From: Entomortierella parvispora
Lineage: Eukaryota; Mortierellomycota; Mortierellomycetes; Mortierellales; Mortierellaceae
Reading direction: 5' to 3'
Length of the DNA stretch: 64,000 nucleotides
NCBI GenBank assembly: GCA_963573315.1
Contig: OY752145.1
Span: forward strand, 1-64,000
Under the pieces are notes generated by a model, which had not been told where the DNA came from, did no database searches, and was given only the letters and a program-made list of their open reading frames with translations. Position numbers and translations under genes: made by a program. Of the stretch, positions 44,070 through 56,765 are shown in pieces (position 1 is the stretch's first letter; each line of letters opens with the position of its first letter).

Positions 44070-44779
44070 TGCTACAGAATGAGAGGATGAGAAGAAGGGG
44101 AGGGGCAGGGGGAATGGATCGATGGAGAGGAGGAGAGAACGAAGGAAAGAAGAGAAGAAGAATGAAAAAAAAAAAAAAAAAAGAGTCTGCGCACACACAC
44201 ACGAGGGAGAGATCAGTCAGCGAGACCAGTCGACCAGTCATTTCCCCCCTTTCCACCCCTTCTTTCGCTAATCAGATCCTTGAGCACGAAATCTGATCCC
44301 TATTTCGCCCGTTGTGAGGTGTGCAGTGCGCCTGTCCCATCTCCCTCTGCCATCCACAAGAACCCATCAAGAACCTTTTTCATCCCGCTCTTCGCTCCCA
44401 CTTCTTCCTTTTTCGGGGCACACTGGCGCCTCTCTTCTGGCCATGTGCCTTTTCTCTTCAACCCCCACCCACCACTCATCACATACACCGTACAAAGAAT
44501 AACAAAGACCATTGAAAATGCAGAGTGTTCATCTTTTGCAGTCGGCAAAAGGATTTTGTTTATTTTACAAATCCAGGGACAGGCGCGCAATGGGCAGAGT
44601 CGACTGTTGATCCCGGAGGGATTAGATTGTTTGGAGGGAAGGCAATGAGGCTAGTAGCGTGCGTGAGCAACAAGACTTGCATCAAGTGCTGAGGAGGTTC
44701 TATACAGAGTAACTTGAAAAAGAAAACGAGACGGAGAGGATGGGTGCGGACGACGACGTGTGGTATCTTGATCGAGCGC
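44070..44779. other. Intergenic region (Grx promoter, H4 3' side)
   Basis: Upstream of the glutaredoxin start is a purine-rich run with an A tract of about 18 bases (44,165-44,182) on the plus strand. No gene is recognised. Confidence 0.6.
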
Positions 44780-46064
<1,285 letters not shown>

Positions 46065-46363
46065 GCGGTCCTTTCTCCGTTGTGCAAATATTGTTCTCTT
46101 GTTTTTATAATCCCCTTTGTAACATTAATCATCTCCTATCCATGCCGATACGTTCAGAACCTGAATAAACAAACGCGCCTGCATGCAAACTACATTGCTT
46201 TCTCTTTGAATCTGTTTCTTTGGTCACTTGTGTCGTTCAATGCAAAGAAACAAAAATATATCACACGTGCACGCGTGACATGTCTTTTTATTCCACCCCT
46301 TGTCATCGAACGGTCATTCATTCCATCCTTTTGCATCAACATCTCAGCACATTTCCCCACGTC

Positions 46364-47014
46364 ATGTCAAACACCTGTGAGATCGATCCAGCCCTTGTGA
46401 AGAAAATCGAAGCTTTCCGCTTCGCGAAGCGTTCGCAAGGGAATGCTGCCCTCATCTGTAAACAAACGCCACATGCCCTTCAACCCGCTTGCCATGTCTC
46501 TCAAGGAGGTTCTAACAACATTTCTTTGGTGACTTGAACAGGCAAGATTGACAAGGATAAGCTGTTAGTCGTCGAGGATGAAGACGAAGACTCGATCAGC
46601 TTAGAGGATTTGGCCGAGCTTCTCCCTGAAAACACACCTCGATACGTTGTCCTGAGCTATGAGGTACCTGGCCCTTCATTTCCCTATCAATCTTGTTGGT
46701 GGACACTCATTAACCTGGATCGCTTTATCCTCCTGTAGCTGAAGCACGATGACGGGCGTCAATCTTACCCACTGGTGTTCATTTCATATACACCACGGGG
46801 TGTGTCGCCAGCACTGAACATGTATGCTGTAAAGAACTCCTTTTGCACTTTAAAATTCAACTGCTGATCATTGCCGTTATCCTCCAAAAAAAATAGGCTG
46901 TACGCAAGTGCCAAGACCCATTTTCAAAATACTGTCAATCTTGGCAAGGTTGTAGACATTCAGGATGCCGAAACGCTGACAGACGCATGGATGCGATCCC
47001 AATTGATCAAATAA
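46364..47014 (+). CDS. GMF1: Glia maturation factor (GMF), ADF-homology protein
   Basis: Four exons (46364-46457, 46542-46663, 46739-46821, 46897-47014) give 138 residues, the normal GMF length. A single ADF-H domain shows FRFAKRSQGNAALICKIDKDKLLVVEDE, then [37 protein letters not shown] and the Arp2/3-binding region LYASAKTHFQNTVNLGKVVDIQDAETLTDAWM. GMF debranches actin filaments by binding Arp2/3 and not actin monomers. The start lies 300 bp downstream of H3. Confidence 0.95.
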
Positions 47015-47134
47015 TGGGACCAACATATACACAGTAGTTATAATCGAACAGACACTCTTTATTCCGTCGCAAATCTCGGCAAGAAGCCGGGGCGACGTAT
47101 TGTATTAGGAAACCAAAGTTCTTGGTTCAATGAC

Positions 47135-48147
47135 TTACGAGTCATTGACGAGGGCGAGGATCATACTGTATTTGAATCGATAAACAACGCAATGTTAGCT
47201 ACCTATCTGAAAATACAATCAAAGACTTTTTGTGCCCAGCAACTTACCGGTAAAGATAGTAGAAGAAGCTGAGAAGATAGAAGCCAAGCTTGATGAAACA
47301 TTCCTTCTTGTGTTGGCCCAGTGTACGGAAGATTTCTGTTGCGTCGAACATGTGCTTTCCGTTCATGATTCTAATCGAGTACGCAAAACGGACGTTCATT
47401 AGCTAAGGAACACGAGATCTACTTCAGCGTCGTGAATACGCTGAAGACTTGGTGTGCGAAGGGGTATCCTGCCGTTTGCTGTCGAGAATATCGCAACGTT
47501 GATCCGTCTGCCTTGACAACTCCCCCCACTGAAGGACTTACTTGTTGGCGTTGTAGGCAACAAGAGGCAGATTCCAGGCGGTCGCCATCCATTGCCCGCT
47601 GAGCAAGAAGACTGAAGTCAGGAACGCCTGTACAGCCATCTCTGGGAGAACAAACTGCAAATTGACCAATGTTAGTAACAAAGCAACAAAGATATGAATG
47701 ATCAGATCGCTCACAACAACAATCTGTTCGATGACTATGCCAGCCGTACCTGATTCAGCTTGTTACAAAGCTCGATTGGGTTGATGTAGTCGACCTATAT
47801 AGACCGCAAAAGAATTACAACATGGTCAACCGATAGACCTTTGCCTACAAGCCATGATTTACATGCGTCATATGATCTTTCAGAAAGATGGCCCTGCTTC
47901 AAACAACAAACACGTCAGCGTACCTCGAGATCGCTGATTAAGATGACCTATTGAATGAAGTTAGGAACAGTCGAGTTAGAGATGAGTTTAGAGAGGAATT
48001 GAATTCTACAAGGTTGAGCTTGGCGAGATGGACCGCGTTTGAGGGGCCAAGACATTCGAGGGGAGGACATACAAAGAAGACCTTGACAAAGAGGAGACCG
48101 GCGCCAACGATGACGCCGAACAAGAAGACCATGGCTTCAGCAGACAT
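47135..48147 (-). CDS. ERV14: Cornichon/Erv14 ER export receptor
   Basis: Six exons (48147-48073, 47947-47924, 47794-47750, 47654-47542, 47370-47248, 47165-47135) give 136 residues, matching Erv14 (138 in yeast). Three membrane segments: [20 protein letters not shown], the middle one in [20 protein letters not shown], and the last in [17 protein letters not shown]. The family motif [18 protein letters not shown] and DATEIFRTL...KECFIKLGF are intact. It packages transmembrane cargo into COPII vesicles. Exon 2 is only 24 nt. The gene is divergent from uL15. Confidence 0.95.
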
Positions 48148-48444
48148 TATGATATATGAAAGGTAGGGGGGAATGCAAGTGGGTATGCAGGGGTAGGAGT
48201 GATGATGAAGAGGAAGAAGAAGAGAAAGAAGAAGAGGAAGGAGATGAACAGATGGATGGAGGCAGATTGAAAGTCAGATGGAACCAACGAAGGACCTCGC
48301 TCGACTGCCGGTGCAACCACCGTGTTCGTCGCCTGTGTGCTGCAGCATGTGCGATCGAGGATGCATCACGTGCTACTGAAATCTGGCATATGTGCCTGCT
48401 GCTCCCACAAAGATTTGTTCCCTCTCTTCTCCATATCCTACAAT
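48148..48444. promoter_or_regulatory. Divergent promoter region of Erv14 and uL15 genes
   Basis: Intergenic between two outward start codons. A GA-rich run lies at 48,195-48,270. Individual sites were not resolved. Confidence 0.5.
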
Positions 48445-49569
48445 ATGGTACTTTATTGTTTCAATCCCAGCCACCATCCATCCGACATGACTGGACCCAT
48501 CCATCCATGCATCCGACCTTGCGAAGCCATCGATCTCATTCTCTATGCTCACACTCGCTCCTGTCTTCTTGTTCTCTAGCCTACCCGTCTGCATCACAAC
48601 CGCAAGAAGCGCGGCCACGTCAGTGCCGGTCACGGTCGTGTTGGTGAGTCTCGCAAAAAAAGACATGGACCGAAAGCAAAAGCAATCCTGACAGGACCAG
48701 GAAAACCCTCCAGCACCGACACTGAGACCAGTAGCTGCATTCAGAGGACAACATGGACAACCAGGACAACAAACATCGGAAATGTAAAAGTGATTTGCCG
48801 CCATTTCGCATCCGCCAAGTGTTTGCTGCATTGTCAACTTGATCTGAAGCTCAACTGTGTCTCACGGGAGCTACAACAACGCTACTGCTGGGACTATTTT
48901 CATTGCTCTCAAAACTCGATACCTGCACACCTACTGGCTTTTAAGGCAATCGACATCTTGCCCTTTGTCGACAAATGCCTGGCAAAAGGGATTTCTTGGA
49001 TGTTGCAATAGAAGTTGATTCTGGAATCTCATTGAGTGGCCGATGGCAACGCAGAATGACATCAAACTACTAGATCAGACTTTTGGCAGGCGTCAATCTA
49101 CTTGGATTCATACAAAAGTCTACTGCGTCCAGAGATCAAAAACTTTGTTGAACGAACGACTCACAATTATTTTCTTTTCCGTTGTACCTCAGGCAAGCAC
49201 CGCAAGCATCCCGGAGGACGTGGTCTTGCTGGTGGTCAGCACCACCACCGTATCAACATGGACAAGTACCATCCCGGTTACTTCGGTAAGGTCGGTATGC
49301 GTCGCTTCCACTTGACCCGCAACGGCCAGCACTGCCCCATCGTCAACTTGGACACCCTCTGGACTCTTGTTTCCGAGCAGACTCGCAAGAACGCTGCCAA
49401 GAACACCGAGGTCGTCCCCGTCATTGACACCCTCCGTGCTGGATTCGGCAAGGTCCTTGCCAAGGGTCGCCTCCCCGAGCAGCCCGTCATTGTCAAGGCC
49501 CGCTATGTCTCCCGCGCCGCTGAGCAGAAGATCAAGGCCGTTGGTGGTGCCGTCCAGTTGGTCGCTTAA
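48445..49569 (+). CDS. RPL28: 60S ribosomal protein uL15 (L28/L27a)
   Basis: Proposed exons are 48445-48447 (the ATG only), 48580-48643 and 49193-49569, giving 147 residues (yeast L28: 149). Exons 2 and 3 are certain from [21 protein letters not shown] and [20 protein letters not shown] through the C-terminal [11 protein letters not shown]. The ATG-only first exon is inferred: the conserved protein starts [10 protein letters not shown], the Pro codon directly follows a splice acceptor, and ATG|GTACTT at 48445 is the nearest upstream match. Intron 2 is 549 bp, long for this window; a snoRNA inside was sought but not recognised. Confidence 0.9.
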
Positions 49570-50147
49570 ATGTTTTATTCATTTTCTCGCCCCGTTGTCA
49601 GGATTGGTACTCTCGACCGACTTGTTCTCATCCAACAGGTTGTAATAAAATACATCAAAAAGAAAACGACCTGCAATTCATTGTGTTTGATGCCACCCCA
49701 AATGAGCGGGAATGAGAGAGCTTTGCGCTCATGTGTTCAAAGTATTATTGGTCTGATTGGGATCATTACTCGCATCCGTCTTCAATGGGAATGGCTTTCT
49801 TTCATCTCTAAAGAGTGCGCGACCATTGAATAGAGTCGATATCAATTGCTGTTTCTTGAGGATTTTCTGGTTTATGATATTTATTGTTTCTACAAACAGA
49901 AAACGGGATGATGTACAATTGGAGGGTTGAAATGATAAAGGCTGACTGCCATCCTGAACGTCGATGGTTGACTGGAACTAATTAAACAAACGAGCGGGAG
50001 GGTCGGGGGATTATAAAACAGGTTGTCGTTCAAGGGCGCAAGACCAATTGAAGCAGATAGAAAGGCCAAGAGCGCCCTCCATGGTCGAATCGAGGTCACG
50101 CCTGGATCCAAGGATAGGAAGTGGTCGAGGGCATATCCAGAGTCGAT
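49570..50147. other. Convergent intergenic region, no gene seen
   Basis: 3' flanks of uL15 (plus) and H2B (minus). No domain-bearing frame. Confidence 0.6.
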
Positions 50148-50558
50148 TTACTTGGACGAGGTGTACTTGGTGACAGCCTTGGTGCCCTCAGAGACGGCGT
50201 GCTTGGCCAACTCACCGGGGAGGATGAGACGGACGGCGGTCTGGATCTCGCGGGAGGAGATGGTGGAGCGCTTGTTGTAGGCAGCGAGCTTGGAGGCCTC
50301 ACCGGCGATACGCTCAAAGATATCGTTGACGAAGGAGTTCAAGATGGACATGGCCTTGTTGGAGATACCGGTATCGGGGTGGACCTGCTTCAAGACCTTG
50401 TAGATGTAGGAAGAGTAAGTCTCGGAGCGAGTCTTCTTGCGTCCCTTGCCGCCCTCGGCCTTGGACTTGCGCTCCTTCTTCTCAGCAGGGGCAGAGGTCT
50501 TGGCGGGAGCCTTGCCTCCGGTGGAGGGCTTCTTCTCGGCGACGGCTTTTGGTGGCAT
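50148..50558 (-). CDS. Histone H2B
   Basis: Intronless, 136 codons. A Lys/Ala-rich tail is followed by the fold [17 protein letters not shown]...[11 protein letters not shown] and the C-terminal helix with [13 protein letters not shown], including the ubiquitination Lys in AVTKY. A TATATAAA box lies about 120 bp upstream (around 50,675, minus strand). Confidence 0.99.
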   Translation of the reverse strand: MPPKAVAEKKPSTGGKAPAKTSAPAEKKERKSKAEGGKGRKKTRSETYSSYIYKVLKQVHPDTGISNKAMSILNSFVNDIFERIAGEASKLAAYNKRSTISSREIQTAVRLILPGELAKHAVSEGTKAVTKYTSSK

Positions 50559-51082
50559 GTTTGATATAGAGAGTTGGGGGTAGGTTGAGAGAGAGAGTCG
50601 AAAGATCGGTAACGAGAGACGAAAGAGAAGAAACGGAAAAGAAAGTGGCTGCGAGTGGGAGAGGCCTCCGTTTATATACTGCGACCCAGGACGCGCGAGG
50701 CGGAGCGTGCAAAAAGAGCACCAGCTAAAAATTTAACGACTCCCGCCAAATTGGCAAAACCAGATTCGCAAATTTGGGAACTTACCTTAAGTCGCCGCGC
50801 CCCTCCCCACAACTGCAAGGGCGGTGGCCAAAACCTGAAATTTTAGCGCCCAAAAACCAAATTCGCTGTGGACGCGTTTTTGGCGGGCCTTCACACCTGC
50901 TCGCACTCTCTGGCTGGGAGGTATAAAAGGCTGGCGGCGGGGCTTCCTTCCCGTCTTTTCTTTTCTGCTTCCTCTTACCCTCAACCTCGACCTCTTCTCG
51001 CTTTCTGATTGATCCCTTCTGATCACTCTTTCTCATCTCCAACTCGGACATCCTTCAACAACCCAACAACAACTACATTACA
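50559..51082. promoter_or_regulatory. Divergent H2B/H2A promoter
   Basis: TATA boxes face both ways (TATATAAA for H2B near 50,675; TATAAAAGG for H2A near 50,930). In between lie CGCCAAATTGGC, ATTCGCAAATTTGG, CCAAATTCGC (about 50,860) and TTTTTGGCGGG, the last resembling an E2F/MBF-type site. The CCAAATTCGC words are shared with the H4/H3 promoter. Confidence 0.7.
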
Positions 51083-51484
51083 ATGTCTGGCGGCAAATCC
51101 GGTGGCAAGTCTGCTTCGGCTTCCAAGAACTCGACCTCCCGCTCTTCCAAGGCCGGTCTTCAGTTCCCTGTCGGTCGTATTCACCGTCACTTGCGCAAGG
51201 GCAACTATGCCCAGCGTGTCGGTGCTGGTGCCCCCGTCTACCTCGCTGCCGTCCTCGAGTACTTGGCTGCTGAAATTCTTGAGTTGGCCGGTAACGCTGC
51301 CCGCGATAACAAGAAGTCCCGTATCATTCCCCGCCACTTGCAGCTCGCCATCCGCAACGACGAGGAGTTGAACAAGTTGCTCGGCCACGTCACCATTGCC
51401 CAGGGAGGTGTCCTCCCCAACATCCACGACTCGCTCTTGCCCAAGAAGACCAAGAAGGGCGGCGCTGCCTCCCAGGAGATGTAA
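51083..51484 (+). CDS. Histone H2A (H2A.X-type C-terminus)
   Basis: Intronless, 133 codons. The histone fold includes [24 protein letters not shown] and the acidic patch [10 protein letters not shown]. The C-terminus ends SQEM, an S-Q-E-hydrophobic motif phosphorylated by ATM/ATR kinases at DNA breaks (gamma-H2A), as in other fungi where canonical H2A carries the X function. Paired with H2B. Confidence 0.99.
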   Translation: MSGGKSGGKSASASKNSTSRSSKAGLQFPVGRIHRHLRKGNYAQRVGAGAPVYLAAVLEYLAAEILELAGNAARDNKKSRIIPRHLQLAIRNDEELNKLLGHVTIAQGGVLPNIHDSLLPKKTKKGGAASQEM

Positions 51485-52226
51485 AGAAAAGATTGAGATG
51501 ATCCCTCTCTTTCTTTACTTGAACCTCAAGAGCTCTGCCCGACCTCAATTTCAGCAAAGCAGCACAGCAGGATCCGATCCTTGTGTCGTCTCTTTGTGTC
51601 GTCGTTTAGTTCTCTTTTAATTTCTCTTTTCAGAATCTCGATTCTGTAAGCTCTTCCTTCAGCGACTTGTACTTCATACCTCCTCCACAATTGTACCATT
51701 AAACGGATTTTTTTCAAACCAGAAAACCCAGATCGATAATTTGACCTTGCTTAGCTATTGAAAGCGTTCTTTATTGTGTTGTGGCTCGAGTGGTTGTTCA
51801 ATAGTAATGCCTCGCATGTGCTGCATGCTTGCATGCAATGCAACGCATTATCAGGGAATGTGCCAAAAAAAAATAGCGTGTCTCTGTAGAGCAAAAGATC
51901 GCAAATGCAACAAATCTGCATCACGTGCGCGATGTCGCGTCAATGCCAGCGAATCTCGCCTGTCTCTGCTGCTCTCCGCCGTCTTCTCGCACTCCCTCCA
52001 TCTTTGCTCTCTTTCTCTCCTTCTCTTTTCCTTCCATTCTGCTGCATCTTCCTTGTCTGCTCTGTCCATCCCTGCCTGCTCTCCATTCTCCCGCCCACCT
52101 TCCAAGAGCCTTTCCCCTTCTATCGTCTGACGCTCACCATCCACACTCTTGAACCACTGGCGTGACCAACCTCTGTGAACCAAGTCGACATCAATCAACT
52201 GTGGCAGTTTCGTGTCCTGCCCGTCC
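51485..52226. other. Intergenic region, no gene seen
   Basis: H2A 3' flank, then a strongly C/T-rich stretch (51,950-52,130) leading into the RXT3 start, probably its promoter or leader. Confidence 0.6.
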
Positions 52227-55200
52227 ATGAGCTCCAACGCGCAACCACAACCTTCTCGAATCGACAACAGAATCTCCTCCCCACCCCCTCACAGTATCAC
52301 ATTGGTCTAAATCTCTGGACTGGAACGACTTTTCCTGGGTAATGCTCGCACTGAGTACCACGGGCGTTCGCGTGGCCGAGCTTGTTTGTCAAGGACATGG
52401 CCACAAGCAACAGGCGTTTTATTGGAGCCATCTGTTTATGCCGTTTTGCTGACCATCCATAATTCTTGTACACTGATGATCTCGTAGGCCTGAAATCAAT
52501 CCCTTCTGCGATGGACTCCAAGAAACGCCCCAATGAAGACGAGCACGGAATTGATGGTCTGATCGGAGCAACGTCTGAGAATGCACAAACGATCAATTCG
52601 ACTCCTGACACAGCCATGGAAGTGGATGGACCCAAAGATGGAGCTATACCCTCACTGTCCAGTCCTGCTTCTGGAACAGCAGCGATCATGATTGCGGAAA
52701 CAATGATCCATGGTGCCGAAGCCAACAAACGCCTAAAGTTGACCAAGGAAGCTGACAACGTTGGATCTGATTACTCTCCTTCAACAGATCTGGCTGACCC
52801 ATCCCAGGAGAGCAAAGGACTCGCCGAGTGGGTTGGAAAGATGGATCAAATGGATCAAGATGATGTCCCTAAAGGTAAATAAGTATTCTTGATCTGCCTT
52901 TTTACCTCTGCCATATCCATGCTTACATTCCTGTCGAAATTTGTTTTAGCTGCCAGCCCATCACAACCTCTAGAGAACGTGCCCAGAAACAACAAGGACA
53001 CGACTGCAAAAGCTAGCGAAGCAGGTGAAGCAGATGGGACACCAATCCAACCTGGTAAGTAACAGAATCCATGATGATAATATGATATGCTGCAGAGAAA
53101 GGTCTCTCATGGAGAGGAATCTAAACAATGCCGTTCGTTTGATCGACAAGTAGAGGAACCCTCCGAGAAACCTCATGGTAGTAAGGCGGCTGGACAGGAT
53201 CTTGTCCAAGCATTGTTAGCGCCGGAGGCTGCACCAAACGCCGCCAGTGTCAGTGACTCTGTTTTGGCAGTAGCGTCATTGTCAGAGCCCATGGTGACAA
53301 CTCTGGAAATGCTGGAAGAGGCCGACCAATCGTCTGGATCTACCAAGGAGCACGTAGGCAATGCAGAGCCTACCGTAACCAACAACGATGCTGCAGTGTC
53401 AACAGAACTACGCGGGGATGCAGCGGAAATTCCAGTATCCACATGTTCGGAGAATCAACAGGATGACTCTGGTATGGCGACTGAACCAGCGACTGTTACT
53501 GAAAACACGCCTAGCAATGGATCGGCTCCTGAACCCAATACCAGCCACCCCGTCGCAGAAGTCAAAGATGTTCCAGTCAGCGCCGCTCCAACCAAAGAAC
53601 CAGTTCCCGAGTCCTCAGATGTCACGATGGACTCAGTAGACAATACTCCCAAAGCAGCTGACCTGAATACGACGGTCGACACAGAGCTCGCCACGACGCA
53701 TCAGACCCTGACTGAATCGAGCGCGGATACAAAAGTAACAGAATCTGCTTCAGCACCCTTACCTGCTTCTCCTGCCATCGATTCTACAGAGAAGCCTGAG
53801 AAACCTCAAAGCTCGAGTTCAAAGGACAAAGACTATGATGCCACCGAGGAGCCTCTGTCGACGCCTGTCTTGAGTGAAATCTTGAGGAAGACATCACCAC
53901 CCCCCACCCTGCCACCACTCAGCGTCGTCACTACAGGACATCAAACAAGTACTCCAGCCCATACAACACCACGGAGCACCATGTCCCTCTCTGCTCTTTT
54001 GATCAACAATGAAGACGAAGTGGGGAATCAAGATGCGGACCAGCGCCAAGGAGGCTCAAGCAATATTTTCGATCGTTTTAACCCTACACCCCACTCTCCT
54101 CCAGTGCCCACAAGTCAAATTACCCAGCCAAAGCCGACAGTCCCAGTGACCTCTACTTCCAACGCAGGATCGGGTGCCTATCGGTCCACATCTGGCCACG
54201 CCCCAGCGTCTTATCAAAGAGAGGCCTACGATCACTCGGCACAGGACAGTCGACCAGTGCATGACCGACATTCTTCGTATGGTCGCACCCTGCCAGATCC
54301 ACTCCAGTCTCCTGTCCATGGTCAAGATGCCAGTGTGATCAGAAACGGGTCTGCAAAAGAATTCCCAGCTGATGAGGTCATGGAGTCTGGAGGCGTAAGC
54401 GGATACGCCCCTTCTCGTCATCGTCTCGCCTCACCTTTAGGCATGCGGCCATTACCTGAACCCATCCATGGACTTTCAATTCCTGGCAAAGAGAGACTTC
54501 CGGGTGTGGGCTCAGTCGCCAGTCCAACTTCCCATCATCACCAGCCGGAAGTCATGCACCGTCGACAGGACCACAATCTTCATGGTCGACAGGACAGCCC
54601 CAGTCATCCTTCTTTGACTAACGAAAACGCCTCATTCGCCTCAGGTCATCCATCTACTCTCAATGGGGCGTTGAACTATCCTACTAGTGGCCCATCGAGC
54701 TCTTTGTCGCATTTATCCTCTGGACCTTTGTCGTTGCCATCTCTCAACGGTTCGGAACGAAAACCTCCACGTCTAATTGTCAGGAATGATCCAAACTTGA
54801 AGATGGAAGGACGAAAGGAAAACTTTCTGGGATATTTCCGATATGATCCTGCCCAATTGCTGCCTGATATGCAAGGGAAAGAAAACAGTCTCCTGGAAGT
54901 GCGGGTCGCGTCCTCTTATTTAACTTATGACAACTTCAAAGTCCAAAAACGCGAGCTATGGGGAACGGACGTGTATACTGATGATTCGGACATTGTAGCA
55001 AGTAAGCATTGACTGTCGTAGTGACCTGTAGAGATATGGAGCGTGTGCTAATGACGGCTTGATTTCCTCTGCTTTAGTGCTGATTCACTCTGGGCAGTAT
55101 ATTCCGACTGTTGAGCCGCAGAGCCCTGATAATGACATTCCAGACGTGACAGGTCAACGACACAATTTTGTATCCAACCCGATCAAACATATATGTCCCA

Positions 55201-56649
55201 GCTACGATCTTTCGGTGACATTGCGCGTGCTACCAAAACTCGTTCGCTATCAAGGATCTATTCGCCACCGTATCAAAAGTCGGACCTGGAATACTGGACA
55301 TGATGGCGTCAGCTTCCGGATCGAGTCGACAAAGAAGCTCAGCGTGGGAGAGGCGCTCAATCGTGGCCGTAGTCAAAGCAAACGTCGCATCAAAGAAAAC
55401 GATGTTGAGCGTCAAAGAGTATTGACAAATGTTCAAGACGACAGCACAGAAAGCCTGCAAAACGAGCGAGCCATGCGGACTGCCACTTTTGAGTTTACTC
55501 GCCAAGGTGACCCATGGTAATATGTTTGGTCTTTTTTTTGGGACAATGTTTGGTTCATGTTTAAGATGTGTGTCATTGAAGTACTCAAGCCTTTTTTTTT
55601 CCAGCTTCAAATACACTCCAGAACTAGTGATGGATAGGGACGATGGCATGTCGCACAAGTGGACCAGCTGGCGGTTTAAGAAAGAAGTACTCATCTTGGA
55701 GAATGACGAAGAGCGGTACGAGATCTCACTTCAACACCCGTCTGGTACAGGATCAAGAGTTTTCGATCAATACCGGTTCGCCGTCATCTCTCCTCGAACG
55801 TCTCTTTCCAGCTGGAGTAAGGCCGGCTATCCTCTTGGTACTTCAGATCTGGTAGAGGTTCTGTATGAAGATTTGGACTGGCAAGATTTTGAATGGGTCG
55901 AGCGTGGGGTTGTTGTACAGCCGACTCTTCGATCCAAGCAAACACGGCAATCTGGTGCACCGGAAGGGGGTCTCGATCTACAGAACACCGCTATGGAAGG
56001 TGTGGATGCATCCTCTTCTACTGAAGGTGGAGATCAACAGACAAACACGGTAGGGTCCAATGGATCGGTGGACGATGAGGCTCGGCAAGACGGTGTTTTC
56101 TGTGTTGTAAGCCGGCTGTTTTGGAGATCTCGGTCAGAGAAGGAAACCGGAGGACCAGGAGTCGCGCAGCCCTCCCCAGCTAGTCATCCAGGCAGTAGTT
56201 CAGCTGGCCAACGACCTGCCAACGATCCAGTGCCAGCGCCCGCAAGCTCAATCGTACCCAAAGCTGGAGAGTCTACAACCTCCATGGAAGCAAAGGATGG
56301 GACAATATCCTCGTCTCCTGCAACAACTGCTGCTGCTCGGCTGACATCTGCAGACAGTCTCCCGTCTTCTACAGCATCTGCAGCACCCGCAGTAACAACA
56401 GCATCAACAACGACAACAACAACAACAACTACAACAACAACAACAGCACCAGCAGAAGTCAAGACAGCGCCTTTCCCGTCCGCCTCAGCTCCTGCGTCAG
56501 GAGAAGCAAAGGAGGGGGCTTCCACAGCTGTCCCCATGGATATTGACGAGAATGTAATTTCAACATCAAAAGCTCCTCTTGAGTCTTCTGGCCACGTCTC
56601 GGAACGAGAGGAGGGTGAGCTAGAGGAAGGAGAGATTGCCTCAGACTGA
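52227..56649 (+). CDS. RXT3: Rxt3-like subunit of the Rpd3L histone deacetylase complex
   Basis: Six exons (52227-52293, 52488-52874, 52950-53054, 53154-55001, 55078-55516, 55605-56649) give 1296 residues. The first ~840 residues are low-complexity, rich in Ser, Pro, Thr and Asp. The Rxt3 domain starts near residue 850: SSYLTYDNFKVQKRELWGTDVYTDDSDIVAM followed by LIHSGQ, YDLSVTLRVLPKLVRYQGS, SRTWNTGHDGVSF, and, after the last intron, FKYTPELVMDRDD...WTSWRFKKEVL. The C-terminal 250 residues are again disordered with a run of about 12 Thr (ACA/ACT microsatellite at 56,405-56,445) and end acidic. Rxt3 helps Rpd3L act on promoters. The first exon is inferred from frame fit; an ATG at 52511 is the alternative start. 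Confidence 0.88.
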
Positions 56650-56765
56650 CAAAAAACCAACCCCTACTATTGACCCAAGCATCGCCAACAATAAAATGAA
56701 TGACCTAGTACTGGACTATTTCTTTTATTTTTGTTTATTTTATTGTTGTTATTATTGTCAATGTT

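Noticed and set aside
48644..49192. Possible snoRNA in the uL15 intron
   Set aside because: No paired C (RTGATGA) and D (CTGA) boxes with terminal stem, and no convincing H/ACA hinge, were found by eye.
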